This document shows positions 1-8,679 of a stretch of 64,000 nucleotides of DNA, in pieces (the first letter of the stretch is position 1; every line of letters starts with the position of its first letter). The stretch covers positions 1-64,000 of the forward strand of contig NZ_CABFLM010000082.1 in assembly GCF_901873365.1 (NCBI RefSeq). Reading direction: 5' to 3'. A program made the position numbers and the translations under genes. A model generated the notes under the pieces. The model saw only the letters and a list, made by a program, of their open reading frames with translations, was not told the origin of the DNA and did no database searches. The stretch comes from an uncultured Aggregatibacter sp. (lineage in GTDB: Bacteria; Pseudomonadota; Gammaproteobacteria; Enterobacterales; Pasteurellaceae).

Positions 1-71
1 AGAATAGCTCTCAATTAATCTGTAAAAACAAAAGGTTACATCTTATATTCAGATAAAAAATAGGGATATTC

Positions 72-85
72 TTGATGACGATCAA
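72..85 (+). promoter_or_regulatory. FNR box upstream of hybO
   Basis: The 14 bases TTGATGACGATCAA match the FNR consensus TTGAT-N4-ATCAA exactly. The centre is at 78.5. A -10-like TATCAT at 108-113 would put transcription start near 120, so the box sits at about -41.5, the class II activator position. This implies anaerobic induction of the hydrogenase operon that starts at 158. The match is seen directly; the promoter assignment is inference. Confidence 0.8.
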
Positions 86-157
86 ATAATGTTCCACCTT
101 ATGAGCATATCATAGCACCGATAACCATATATAAAATGTGTGAATTGGAGTGAATAT

Positions 158-1306
158 ATGCAACGAAGCGATGGATTATTTTCTGCCTTAGCCGATGTTT
201 CCCGCCGGGATTTCATGAAATTATGTACCGCACTTGCGGCAACAATGGGGCTAAGTAGTAAAGCCGGTGCGCAAATGACAGAAGCCTTGATGGCGCCTGC
301 TCGTCCGCCGGTGTTATGGATTGGTGCACAAGAGTGTACGGGATGTACTGAATCTCTGCTACGTGCCACCCACCCAACAGTAGAAAACTTGGTATTGGAA
401 ATGATTTCCTTAGAATACCACGAAACGCTTTCTGCAGCCTTTGGGGAACAAGCTGAAGATAACAAACACAACGCCATGCATAAATATTATGGCAAATATG
501 TTTTAGTCGTCGATGGTTCCATTCCGGTGAAAGACGGTGGTGTTTATTGTATGGTCGCCGGGAAACCGATTGTAGAACACATTCAAGAAGCGGCAAAAGG
601 TGCTGCAGCCATTATTGCCATCGGTTCTTGTGCAGCATGGGGCGGTGTGCCATCTAGTGGTGGTAACCCAACCGGTGCAAGCAGCTTATCCGAAGTGTTA
701 CCTAAAGGCACGCCGGTCATTAATATTCCGGGTTGCCCGCCAAATCCACACAACTTCCTTGCAACTGTCGCTTACATTCTGACTTATAAGAAATTGCCGG
801 CAATGGACAAACTTAATCGTCCGCTATTCGCTTACGATCGCTTAATTCACGAAAACTGCTATCGCAGACCGCACTTTGATGCAGGCCGCTTTGCCAAAGA
901 ATACGGTGATTACGGTCATCGCAACGGTTGGTGTTTATACCATCTTGGCTGTAAAGGTCCGGAAACTTACGGTAACTGCTCTACTTTAGAATTCTGTGAT
1001 GTCGGTGGTAATAACTGGCCGGTCGGTATTGGGCACCCTTGCTATGGTTGTAACGAAAAAGGTGTGGGCTTTACTAAAGGCATTTTCCAATTAGCCGGTG
1101 TAGAAAACCCAACACCACGCGTTGAAAAACCAGATGTCAATAACACCGAAGGTTCAGGTGCAACCATGACCGCTATTGGTTTATTAGGCGGTGCCGCGGC
1201 AATACTCGCCGGCGTGAGTGTGGTGACTTTACGCGAATTAAGCATTCAACATAAAGCCCGTGTCGAAGCCAACGCGGCAGAGAAAGAACAACATACAGGT
1301 AAATAA
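158..1306 (+). CDS. hybO: Hydrogenase-2 small subunit precursor HybO
   Basis: Small subunit of the membrane-bound, periplasm-facing [NiFe] hydrogenase 2, which carries electrons from the active site through three FeS clusters. The N-terminus has a twin-arginine signal (SRRDFMK). Cluster ligands are visible in ECTGC, GSCAAWGG, PGCPPNP, ENCYRRPH, LGCKGP and HPCYGC. A hydrophobic C-terminal anchor (about residues 335-355) ends in a charged tail. At 382 residues it is near the usual 370. I chose ATG 158 because GGAG at 147-150 sits 7 bases upstream; a GTG at 140 would add six residues and lacks a ribosome site. First gene of the hyb operon, behind an FNR box. Confidence 0.95.
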   Translation: MQRSDGLFSALADVSRRDFMKLCTALAATMGLSSKAGAQMTEALMAPARPPVLWIGAQECTGCTESLLRATHPTVENLVLEMISLEYHETLSAAFGEQAEDNKHNAMHKYYGKYVLVVDGSIPVKDGGVYCMVAGKPIVEHIQEAAKGAAAIIAIGSCAAWGGVPSSGGNPTGASSLSEVLPKGTPVINIPGCPPNPHNFLATVAYILTYKKLPAMDKLNRPLFAYDRLIHENCYRRPHFDAGRFAKEYGDYGHRNGWCLYHLGCKGPETYGNCSTLEFCDVGGNNWPVGIGHPCYGCNEKGVGFTKGIFQLAGVENPTPRVEKPDVNNTEGSGATMTAIGLLGGAAAILAGVSVVTLRELSIQHKARVEANAAEKEQHTGK

Positions 1307-1307
1307 C

Positions 1308-2348
1308 ATGGATAGACGAAAATTTCTAAAAGCCGGTGTGCTTGGCGGAATTGCTTCCACCTTGCCTGTGTCGAGTGCACAGGCATCGGAAGTGGTTGAG
1401 CCTATTCCCGGTGCGCTTGGAATGCTTTACGACTCTACCCTTTGTGTAGGTTGTCAGGCATGCGTGGCTGAATGTCAAAACGTGAACCATACACCGGTGA
1501 ATCCAAAAGGCGATCAGACTTGGTCAAATAACGACAAACTCACGCCGTTTACCCGCAACATCATTCAAGTTTGGAGCGATGGCGACGGTAAAAACAAAGA
1601 CCAATCGGAAAATGGCTATGCTTACGTGAAAAAACAATGTATGCATTGCGTTGACCCAAACTGTGTTGCGGTTTGCCCAGTTCAAGCCCTTACCAAAGAT
1701 CCCAAAACCGGTATCGTGAAATACGATCCTGACATTTGTACCGGTTGCCGTTATTGCATGGTAGGTTGTCCTTTTGATGTACCAAAATACGACTATGACA
1801 ATCCATTCGGTGAAATCAGCAAATGTGAACTCTGTAACCAAAAAGGTGTTGAACGCCTAGATAAAGGCGAATTGCCGGGTTGTTGCCATGTTTGCCCAAC
1901 GGGTGCCATTATTTTCGGTACAAGAGAAGAATTATTGGCGGAGGCCAAACGCCGTTTAAGTTTATTACGCGGTACTGAATACGATTACCCGCGTCAACAC
2001 GTCAATAGTACGGATAAATACCGCGCTACCGTGCCGGCATATCAATACCATATTTACGGTGAAAAAGAAGGCGGCGGAACACAAGTCCTAGCCTTAAGTG
2101 GAGTACCATTTGAAAATCTTGGCCTACCACCTTTAGATGAAGTGGCAACGGGAAGTCGTGCAGCGCATTTACAACATTTCTTGTATCGTGGTTTAGCGTT
2201 GCCGTTAGTGGCACTTGCCGGTCTTACCTTTATGACTTACAAAAATATGCATGGCGATAAAATTGCCGAGCGTATTGCAGCACAAAAAGAAGCCATGCGT
2301 CAGGCACGCAAGGAAATTGAAGAAGCGGAGGATGAGCATCATGAGTAA
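1308..2348 (+). CDS. hybA: Hydrogenase-2 ferredoxin-like subunit HybA
   Basis: Periplasmic 4Fe-4S protein that passes electrons between the hydrogenase 2 small subunit and the membrane protein HybB. It begins with a Tat signal (MDRRKFLKAG). Four cysteine clusters follow: CVGCQACVAEC, CMHCVDPNCVAVCP, CTGCRYCMVGCP and CELCNQ with a late CCHVCP, the ligand pattern for four clusters. One hydrophobic segment near residues 300-318 anchors the C-terminus. Length is 346 residues. ATG 1308 follows the hybO stop by one base and opens directly with the Tat motif, so longer in-frame extensions into hybO are unlikely. It overlaps hybB by 8 bases. Confidence 0.95.
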   Translation: MDRRKFLKAGVLGGIASTLPVSSAQASEVVEPIPGALGMLYDSTLCVGCQACVAECQNVNHTPVNPKGDQTWSNNDKLTPFTRNIIQVWSDGDGKNKDQSENGYAYVKKQCMHCVDPNCVAVCPVQALTKDPKTGIVKYDPDICTGCRYCMVGCPFDVPKYDYDNPFGEISKCELCNQKGVERLDKGELPGCCHVCPTGAIIFGTREELLAEAKRRLSLLRGTEYDYPRQHVNSTDKYRATVPAYQYHIYGEKEGGGTQVLALSGVPFENLGLPPLDEVATGSRAAHLQHFLYRGLALPLVALAGLTFMTYKNMHGDKIAERIAAQKEAMRQARKEIEEAEDEHHE

Positions 2349-3567
2349 TCCACGTCCGGTGGGCGGTCGCCTTGTTTCTGCCGCAATTCTCTTTTTTGCA
2401 CCACTTGCCGTACTTTGCGTTTTATTAATTTTAAAACGTTTGGTTTTCGGTATCGGTTCCGTGACCGCACTTAATGGCGGTTATCCTTGGGGTTTATGGA
2501 TTGCCTTTGACTTGCTTGTCGGTACAGGTTTTGCCTGTGGCGGTTGGGCATTAGCTTGGACTGTGTATATTTTCAATAAAGGGAAATATCACGCTCTTGT
2601 GCGCCCGGCATTGCTTGCCAGTCTCTTCGGCTATTCCCTTGGCGGTTTGTCCATTACCATTGATATGGGACGTTATTGGCATTTACCCTACTTCTACGTT
2701 CCGGGACAGTTCAATACCAATTCCGTGCTGTTTGAAACAGCATTTTGTATGACGGTGTATATCATTGTTGTCACCTTAGAATTTGCACCGGTGTGGCTTG
2801 GTTTCCTTGGTTTGAAGAAATGGTTTAATAAACTCAATAAAATCATGTTCTTCATTATTGCGTTGGGTGCCTTATTGCCAATGATGCACCAATCTTCAAT
2901 GGGTTCCTTGATGATTGTAGCGGGACACAAAGTTCATCCGGTATGGCAAAGCTATGAAGTGTTACCGATTCTCTCCTTGCTTACTGCTTTCATTATGGGC
3001 TTCTCTATTGTGATTTTTGAGGGTTCTTTAGTTAAAGCGGGTCTTGCAGGAAAAACACCGGATGAACGTCATTTATTTACTCAATTAGCACGCGTTACCG
3101 CAGGATTAATTTTCTGTTTCTTAGCAGTGCGTTTTGGTGAGTTGATTTATCACGACAAACTGCAAATGGTTGTGGGTTTCGATAAATTAACTAAATTTGA
3201 AGCATGGATGTTCTGGATGGAAGTCTGGTTGATGGTATTACCGTTACTTACCCTCTTCCTCGGAGAGAAAAAATCAGATTCCCGTTGGTTATTTATTTCG
3301 GCATTAAGCATGTTACTCGGTGCAGCATTATGGCGTATGAACTACTCGCTTATCATGTATAATCCGGGCAACGGCTATCAGTATTTCCCATCTGCGGAGG
3401 AATTGCTTATTTCAATCGGCTTCGTTTCTATTGAAGTATGTGCCTATATTTTAATCATTCGTTTATTCCCTGTATTACCGGTATTTAAAGAAAAACATAC
3501 CGAAGACTCAGAAAAAATTATTGCCGAAAAAGCGGCATTCAGCAAAAAAGTTAGCGGAGCAGAATAA
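2341..3567 (+). CDS. hybB: Hydrogenase-2 integral membrane subunit HybB
   Basis: NrfD/PsrC-family membrane protein that connects the hydrogenase to the quinone pool. The protein has 408 residues with about ten hydrophobic segments starting near residue 12 (VSAAILFFAPLAVLCVLLIL) and short polar loops, as in the E. coli protein of about 390 residues. The start ATG 2341 overlaps the end of hybA and gives MSNPRPVGGRLV; an upstream in-frame start inside hybA would add 30 charged residues and is rejected. The hybC ATG overlaps its stop (TAATG), so the two are probably translationally coupled. Confidence 0.95.
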   Translation: MSNPRPVGGRLVSAAILFFAPLAVLCVLLILKRLVFGIGSVTALNGGYPWGLWIAFDLLVGTGFACGGWALAWTVYIFNKGKYHALVRPALLASLFGYSLGGLSITIDMGRYWHLPYFYVPGQFNTNSVLFETAFCMTVYIIVVTLEFAPVWLGFLGLKKWFNKLNKIMFFIIALGALLPMMHQSSMGSLMIVAGHKVHPVWQSYEVLPILSLLTAFIMGFSIVIFEGSLVKAGLAGKTPDERHLFTQLARVTAGLIFCFLAVRFGELIYHDKLQMVVGFDKLTKFEAWMFWMEVWLMVLPLLTLFLGEKKSDSRWLFISALSMLLGAALWRMNYSLIMYNPGNGYQYFPSAEELLISIGFVSIEVCAYILIIRLFPVLPVFKEKHTEDSEKIIAEKAAFSKKVSGAE

Positions 3568-5276
3568 TGTCAGAAAAAAAACGTATCTCAATTGACCCAA
3601 TTACCCGTATTGAGGGGCATTTACGTATTGATTGCGAAATTGAAAACGGCGTCGTCACCAATGCTTGGTCATCCGGTACCATGTGGCGCGGTATGGAAAA
3701 TATCGTAAAAGGTGCCGATCCACGTGATGCATGGATGATTATGCAACGTATCTGTGGCGTATGTACCACAGTACACGCGATTATCAGCGTGCGTGCCGTA
3801 GAAGATGCCATCGGCGCTAAAGTGCCGGTGAACGCACAATATATTCGTAACATGATTCTTGCCGCACACACGATTCATGATCATATTGTGCATTTCTATC
3901 AACTCTCCGCCATGGACTGGGTAGATATCACTTCTGCCTTAAAAGCAGATCCGGAAAAAGCGGCTGATATGCTAAAAGGTGTCTCTACATGGTCATTAAA
4001 CAGTGCCAATGAATTCCGCAATGTACAGAAAAAAATTCAAGCATTAGTAGATAGCGGACAACTTGGTATTTTTGCCAACGGCTATTTCGGTCATGCTGCA
4101 ATGAAGTTGCCACCGGAAGTAAACCTTATTGCTGTGGCGCACTATTTACAGGCTCTTGAATGTCAACGTGATGCTAACCGTGTAGTAGCATTGCTCGGTA
4201 GTAAAACACCACACATTCAAAACTTGGCTATCGGTGGTGTGGCAAACCCAATTAATTTGGATTCACAAGCCGTACTTAACCATGAACGCCTCATGTTTGT
4301 GAAAGCCTGTATTGATCGTTTAGGCGACTTTATCAACCAAGTTTATAAAATCGATGCAGCTGTATTTGCGGCTTTCTATCCGGAATGGTTCAGCCTCGGT
4401 AAGACATCCGGCAACTACTTAGCCGTACCGGAATACCCGATTGATGCGGACAATTCTAAATTCATGTTGAAAGGTGGTTATGTAGAAAATGGTGATTTAT
4501 CCACCATCCGCGTCATTGACCAACAAAAAGACGAATTTGTCGTAAAAGGCATTAAAGAAAGCGGTAAACACGCTTGGTATGAAGACGATGAGCCATTAGA
4601 GCCTTGGGCGGGTTTAACTCGTCCAAAATACACAGGCTGGCAAGACGACGGTAAATATTCTTGGGTAAAAGCACCAACGTTCTACGGCAAAGTTGTGGAA
4701 GTGGGGCCTCTCGCCTATTTAATCTGCGGATTAGCCTCTAATGACAAACCAACCGTTAAACATTTTAACGAAGTAAAAGACATTTACGAAAAATTAACCG
4801 GCAACACGTTAGCCACCGAGCAATTACACTCTACCCTTGGACGCATTATCGGTCGTACCGTACACTGCTGTACGCTAAATGACGTTTTAGGTACGCAATG
4901 GCAAATGCTCATTGATAACATTGCGAAAGGCGATACTACCGCTTATATCAAAACTGATATTCCGGCAAGCGGTGAATTCCGCGGTGTCGGTTTCGGTGAA
5001 GTACCACGCGGTATGCTTTCTCACTGGGTGGTGATCAAAGACGGTCGCATTGAAAACTATCAAGCAGTTGTACCATCTACATGGAATGCCGGTCCGCGTA
5101 ATGAACAAGACCAAATGGGCCCTTATGAACTTTCCATTATTGGTACACCGGTGGCAGATCCAACTAAACCATTGGAAGTGGTTCGAACCATTCACTCTTT
5201 CGACCCTTGTATGTCTTGTGCCGTGCACGTAGTTAATACCGAAAATGGTGAAGTGACTGAAGTGAAGGTGTTGTAA
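3567..5276 (+). CDS. hybC: Hydrogenase-2 large (catalytic NiFe) subunit HybC
   Basis: Catalytic subunit binding the Ni-Fe(CN)2CO centre and splitting H2. The two ligand motifs are present: RICGVC near residue 60 and DPCMSCAVHVV near the C-terminus. The latter gives the HybD cleavage site after His, which would release a 15-residue tail. Length is 569 residues, as in E. coli HybC (567). It has no signal peptide, as expected for a subunit exported by hitch-hiking on the HybO Tat signal. Start and stop both overlap neighbours by one base (TAATG), a tight operon. Confidence 0.97.
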   Translation: MSEKKRISIDPITRIEGHLRIDCEIENGVVTNAWSSGTMWRGMENIVKGADPRDAWMIMQRICGVCTTVHAIISVRAVEDAIGAKVPVNAQYIRNMILAAHTIHDHIVHFYQLSAMDWVDITSALKADPEKAADMLKGVSTWSLNSANEFRNVQKKIQALVDSGQLGIFANGYFGHAAMKLPPEVNLIAVAHYLQALECQRDANRVVALLGSKTPHIQNLAIGGVANPINLDSQAVLNHERLMFVKACIDRLGDFINQVYKIDAAVFAAFYPEWFSLGKTSGNYLAVPEYPIDADNSKFMLKGGYVENGDLSTIRVIDQQKDEFVVKGIKESGKHAWYEDDEPLEPWAGLTRPKYTGWQDDGKYSWVKAPTFYGKVVEVGPLAYLICGLASNDKPTVKHFNEVKDIYEKLTGNTLATEQLHSTLGRIIGRTVHCCTLNDVLGTQWQMLIDNIAKGDTTAYIKTDIPASGEFRGVGFGEVPRGMLSHWVVIKDGRIENYQAVVPSTWNAGPRNEQDQMGPYELSIIGTPVADPTKPLEVVRTIHSFDPCMSCAVHVVNTENGEVTEVKVL

Positions 5277-5755
5277 TGAAGCCATTAATTCTTGGCGTCG
5301 GCAATATTTTGTTAAGCGATGAAGGTGTCGGTGTGCGCGTGGTGCAGGAGCTTGAAAAACGCCCTGAAATTCAACCGCACTTTGACATCATCGATGGTGG
5401 CACTTGTGGCATGGAATTACTGGATGCGATGGCAAACCGCGAGCATTTGATTATTGTCGATGCCGTGCTTGCTAACAAACAGCCAGGCGAGATTATCGTG
5501 TTGCATGACGAACAAGTGCCTACCTTTTTCTCACGCAAAATCTCGCCACACCAACTCGGCATTTGTGATGTACTTTCCGCTCTCAAACTGACGGATGAAT
5601 TTCCACAAAATCTTTGTCTCATCGGTATCCAGCCGGAATCATTAGAATCCGGAATTGGCTTGACGGAAACGATACAAAAAACATTACCGAATGTTTTTGT
5701 AGCCTTGAATCAAGTGATTACTGAATATGGTTTGAATCTAGACTCTCCTCTTTAG
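5276..5755 (+). CDS. hybD: Hydrogenase-2 maturation endopeptidase HybD
   Basis: Peptidase of the HycI/HybD family that clips the C-terminal tail of HybC after nickel insertion. The N-terminal LGVGNILLSDEGVGVRVVQE carries the nickel-sensing Glu (SDEGVG); an Asp in DAVL and a His in SPHQLG match the other metal ligands of the family. Length is 159 residues. The last codons (encoding about DSPL) and the TAG stop lie inside the palindromic repeat at 5742-5840, so the natural C-terminus was probably replaced when the repeat arrived. Most of the protein is intact. Confidence 0.93.
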   Translation: MKPLILGVGNILLSDEGVGVRVVQELEKRPEIQPHFDIIDGGTCGMELLDAMANREHLIIVDAVLANKQPGEIIVLHDEQVPTFFSRKISPHQLGICDVLSALKLTDEFPQNLCLIGIQPESLESGIGLTETIQKTLPNVFVALNQVITEYGLNLDSPL

Positions 5756-5840
5756 AAAAGAGGGACGGGGGAGATTTGACTTAATTAATAGAGACAAGTG
5801 TTAAATCTCCCCTAACCCCTCTTTACGAAAGAGGGGAACT
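5742..5840. repeat. MITE-like palindromic element, short copy
   Basis: Two inverted arms of about 36 bases flank a 30-base centre. Each arm holds its own small hairpin (CTCTTTAGAAAAGAG on the left, CCTCTTTACGAAAGAGG on the right) followed inwards by a GGGGAGATTT block. A longer copy with the same arms lies at 32571-32726. The left arm supplies the stop codon of hybD. The hairpins could also end transcription between hybD and hybE. No ORF is inside, so it would be non-autonomous. Confidence 0.75.
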
Positions 5841-5987
5841 TTCTTTAAAGTTTCGCTTGCTATGCTTTAATCTTATTGATATTGACAAACAACCCCTGAT
5901 AGCGCGTCTCTCTGATACGTGCTTATTTTATTAATACTTCTGGCACACGTTATAGAACGCACGCCACTATTTTGTGAAAAGTTAACC

Positions 5988-6497
5988 ATGTACCGACACG
6001 AAAAAACATCTGAAAATTCGACCGCACTTTTAAACTCTGTTTCTGGCTTTGAAGAAAATCCAACGGAGATTTTCCTTGCCAAAATGCAAAAAATTATTCC
6101 TGAAATGCAAGATCTCCCTTTCTTTCATAAAGGCATCGAGTGTTTCTGCCCTAAATTTGTTTTATTTGAAGATCAATGGATCGGCTCAGTGTTAACCCCA
6201 TGGATGATTAGCGTCGTTATTCTGCCGGGCCCGCAACAAACGTGGGAACCGCGAGAGTTAGGGGATAAAATCACCGTTCAACTGCCTTACAAAGCCCTTA
6301 CTTTCACAGTCAGTGGCATTGAAACAGTACCACAATATTTAAGCTGTTCCTTGCACTCCCCGCTTGATCCGAATCTTACCAATGAACAAGCCATCCAACT
6401 GACACAGGATTGCCTACGCATGATTTTATCCATGCCGACCAAACAAGCGACGTTTGATCCAGATCGCCGCAATTTATTTAAAGCAATGGTAAAATAA
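5988..6497 (+). CDS. hybE: Hydrogenase-2 assembly chaperone HybE
   Basis: Tat proofreading chaperone that binds the HybO signal peptide until cofactor assembly is complete. The family core is clear: FVLFEDQWIGSVLTPWMISV, ILPGPQQTW, TFTVSGIETVPQYLSCSLHS and DCLRMILSMP match the HybE/HoxT family. ATG 5988 gives 169 residues against about 162 in E. coli; a longer reading frame begins 24 codons upstream, but that extension is not conserved-looking. The gene is 232 bases from hybD because of the inserted repeat, an unusual gap in an otherwise overlapping operon. Confidence 0.93.
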   Translation: MYRHEKTSENSTALLNSVSGFEENPTEIFLAKMQKIIPEMQDLPFFHKGIECFCPKFVLFEDQWIGSVLTPWMISVVILPGPQQTWEPRELGDKITVQLPYKALTFTVSGIETVPQYLSCSLHSPLDPNLTNEQAIQLTQDCLRMILSMPTKQATFDPDRRNLFKAMVK

Positions 6498-6527
6498 GCG
6501 AAAATTTTTAATCGGAGTAAATGAATT

Positions 6528-6803
6528 ATGTGTTTAGGTGTGCCCGGTCAAATTGTCAAAATCGGCGACAGCGCATTACAACTTGCCACCGTGAATGTTT
6601 GCGGTGTGCAACGTGATGTGAATATTTCCCTTATCTGCAGTGATGACCCCAAACCTCTGCTTGGCAAATGGGTTCTCGTCCATGTTGGTTTCGCGATGAG
6701 CATCATTGATGAAGAAGAAGCCAAACAAACCCAAGAAGCCCTTCTTGCTATGAGTCAGCTGGAACATGAAGTGGGTGATTTTAGGGGATTGAATCAGGAG
6801 TGA
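6528..6803 (+). CDS. hybG: HybG, HypC-family hydrogenase maturation chaperone
   Basis: Small chaperone that carries the Fe(CN)2CO unit with HypD and delivers it to the large-subunit precursor. It starts MCLGVPGQ with the essential Cys2, and has CGVQRDVNISLI and WVLVHVGFAMSIIDEEEA, the HypC/HybG signature. Length is 91 residues. A GGAGT stands about 7 bases before the ATG. In E. coli hybF lies between hybE and hybG; here it is missing, so HypA-type nickel delivery must come from a gene elsewhere. Confidence 0.95.
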   Translation: MCLGVPGQIVKIGDSALQLATVNVCGVQRDVNISLICSDDPKPLLGKWVLVHVGFAMSIIDEEEAKQTQEALLAMSQLEHEVGDFRGLNQE

Positions 6804-6895
6804 TTTAAGGGAAAGTGCGGTTGGGATTTTGAGTGTTTTTTAAAGTGAAAAATGGTTAGGAATTTGACCGCACTTTGTTAATCAATTAAAGAAGA

Positions 6896-7432
6896 CCAAA
6901 TCAGATAGCGCGCGTCTCCCGACGCGTGCTTGTAACTCCCTCCTACTGGCGCAAGCGTCCTTCGCTTGTGCTTTTTGATTTCTACAAATATATATTTTCA
7001 GCACAAGCGTGGACGCTTGCGCTATCGTATGGTCGTGTATCAAGAAGCGAACGCCATTTATAAGTTAATCCATATTAAAAATCCACCGCACTTTTTTAGT
7101 GCGGTGGATTTATTCTCTCTTTTTTAGATTTCGTGCAACAAGTTGCACGCTACGGTGATTTTTTCGTTTTTGTAGCGTGCATCTTGATGCACGAAGGGTT
7201 TTTAACCTCTCAATACCTCCCGCTGGCGCAAGCGTCCTTCGCTTGTGCCTTTTTGATTTCCTCAAATATATATTTTCAGCACAAGCGTGGACGCTTGCGC
7301 TATCGTATGGGTCGTGTATCAAGAAGCGAACGCTATTTATAAGTTAATCCATATTAAAAATCCACCGCACTTTTTTTAGTACGGTGGATTTTTCCTCTTT
7401 TTTAGATTTCGTGCAACAAGTTGCACGCTACG
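6896..7432. repeat. REP/BIME-like palindromic repeats with 277-bp tandem duplication
   Basis: The 640 bases between hybG and azoR hold no credible gene. A block at 6941-7154 recurs at 7218-7432, offset 277-278 bases. Each copy has an inverted pair of GCGCAAGCGT...GCTTGTGC palindromes, a strong hairpin and GTGCAACAAGTTGCAC (7133-7148 and 7411-7426). A related palindrome GTGCATCTTGATGCAC is at 7177-7192. A divergent motif of the same kind starts at 6904. Two small reading frames across the block simply follow the repeat and are not genes. Confidence 0.8.
7079..7114. terminator. Uptake-signal hairpin, likely bidirectional terminator
   Basis: A perfect 12-base-pair stem, ATCCACCGCACT (7081-7092) with AGTGCGGTGGAT (7098-7109), has a five-T loop with A- and T-rich flanks. 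The two arms are inverted uptake signals. A near copy with one mismatch is at 7360-7389. The pair lies between the convergent hybG and azoR genes, where a two-way terminator is expected. Confidence 0.7.
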
Positions 7433-7443
7433 TTTTTTACTGA

Positions 7444-8037
7444 TTAAAGTGCGGTCGCGATTTTATCAATTTCGGCTTTGGCGTGTGCCTGTGCTTTGGC
7501 AATCGAATCAGCGCCCAAGCCAATGCCTTCTGAATAAACGAATTGTACGTCGGTAATGCCAACAAAACCTAAAATGGTTTTTATGTATGCCGTAACATGA
7601 TCCGTTGGTTGATTTTGATGGAAGCCACCAAATGCAGATAACACAATGGCTTTTTTACCTTTTAATAAACCTTCCGGGCCGTTTTCGGTATATTGAAATG
7701 TTACACGTGGACGCGCGATAAAATCAAAATAGCTTTTTAATTGTGTCGGGATGTTGAAATTATACATCGGCGCATTGATCACTACGATATCTGCCTTTTG
7801 AATTTCCGCCACCAATTCATCAGATAACGCCAATAAGGCATTTTCAGCTTCTGTACTTGGTTGACCACGAACGGCTGTGGCTGCCGTTGCATCAAAATGC
7901 GGTAATGCGTTTTTAGCAAGATCACGCACAACAATATTATTGTTATCGCCAAGCTTGCTAACCAAATAATCGGACAATTGATTGGTTTGTGAATTGTCTG
8001 CCAAAATACTGGATTTTAATACAAGAATATTGCGCAT
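7444..8037 (-). CDS. azoR: FMN-dependent NADH:quinone/azo oxidoreductase AzoR
   Basis: Flavodoxin-fold cytosolic enzyme that reduces quinones and azo compounds with NADH. The family signature is clear: N-terminal VLKSSILADNSQTNQLSDYL binds FMN phosphate, then APMYNFNIPTQLKSYFDFI, and SAFGGFH near residue 138. Length is 197 residues against 201 for E. coli AzoR. AAGAGGAAA sits about 6 bases before ATG 8037. Monocistronic, convergent with the hyb operon. Confidence 0.93.
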   Translation of the reverse strand: MRNILVLKSSILADNSQTNQLSDYLVSKLGDNNNIVVRDLAKNALPHFDATAATAVRGQPSTEAENALLALSDELVAEIQKADIVVINAPMYNFNIPTQLKSYFDFIARPRVTFQYTENGPEGLLKGKKAIVLSAFGGFHQNQPTDHVTAYIKTILGFVGITDVQFVYSEGIGLGADSIAKAQAHAKAEIDKIATAL

Positions 8038-8262
8038 ATTTTTTCCTCTTGAAATAGTGAATAAAAAGTGCGGTCATTTTAATGGGTATTTTCGAAAGAT
8101 AAATAGGGCTTTTAGAAAAGCATTATTCATGATCCGTTAATAATCCGAATGACAATTTAAACGCTATCATTCCTTCATTTATCACGAAAACTCACCGCAC
8201 TTTTAAAAGGATAGCGACCCTAAAAGATGACATCACACTATCGTGCTTAGCTCACCATTGGC

Positions 8263-8586
8263 TTATGCCTTTTTCAAAAACTCTGATTTCAGCATAATTT
8301 TGCCGCAATCCACGTTGTGATCGCCGCGGGCGAGGCTGATGCCTTTAAATTTAGTGCCTTTCTTTAATACTTCGGAAGATCCTTTAAGTTTTAAATCTTT
8401 GATGAGCAGCACATCGTCACCATCGGCGAGGAGATTGCCGTTACTGTCTTTGACGATGAGTTGATCGTCATCATGCTCCTCGGCTTCATTGCCGGTCCAT
8501 TCATGGCCGCAGTCCGGGCAGACAAATTGGATGGAATCGTGATACGTATTTTCGCCTTTGCAAGATGGGCAAATTGGATAGTCCAT
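8263..8586 (-). CDS. yjdM: YjdM (PhnA-like) zinc-ribbon protein
   Basis: Small protein of the YjdM family, once named PhnA for its link to phosphonate genes; its real role is unsettled. An N-terminal zinc ribbon (CPSCKGENTYHD and CPDCGHEW) is followed by the family core QLIVKDSNGNLLADGDDVLL, then LKGSSEVLKKGTKFKGI and a MLKSEFLKK end. I start at ATG 8586 because the AGGAAA just upstream is its ribosome site; the in-frame ATG 12 bases earlier would contain that site inside the coding sequence. 107 residues. A 226-base gap to azoR holds two uptake signals and no gene. Confidence 0.9.
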   Translation of the reverse strand: MDYPICPSCKGENTYHDSIQFVCPDCGHEWTGNEAEEHDDDQLIVKDSNGNLLADGDDVLLIKDLKLKGSSEVLKKGTKFKGISLARGDHNVDCGKIMLKSEFLKKA

Positions 8587-8679
8587 GTGTTTCCTCATTA
8601 TTTAACAGTAGAATAAAAATTGAAATGCGCGCTATTGTAACGGAACAACACGCATTTTGGGGAATTATTTAGCCCTGTT

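Noticed and set aside
82..477. Minus-strand reading frame opposite hybO
   Set aside because: It is the antisense shadow of a clear hydrogenase gene.
7110..7342. Two short reading frames in the hybG-azoR gap, one on each strand
   Set aside because: They run through the palindromic repeat block, overlap each other and show no ribosome site or family pattern.
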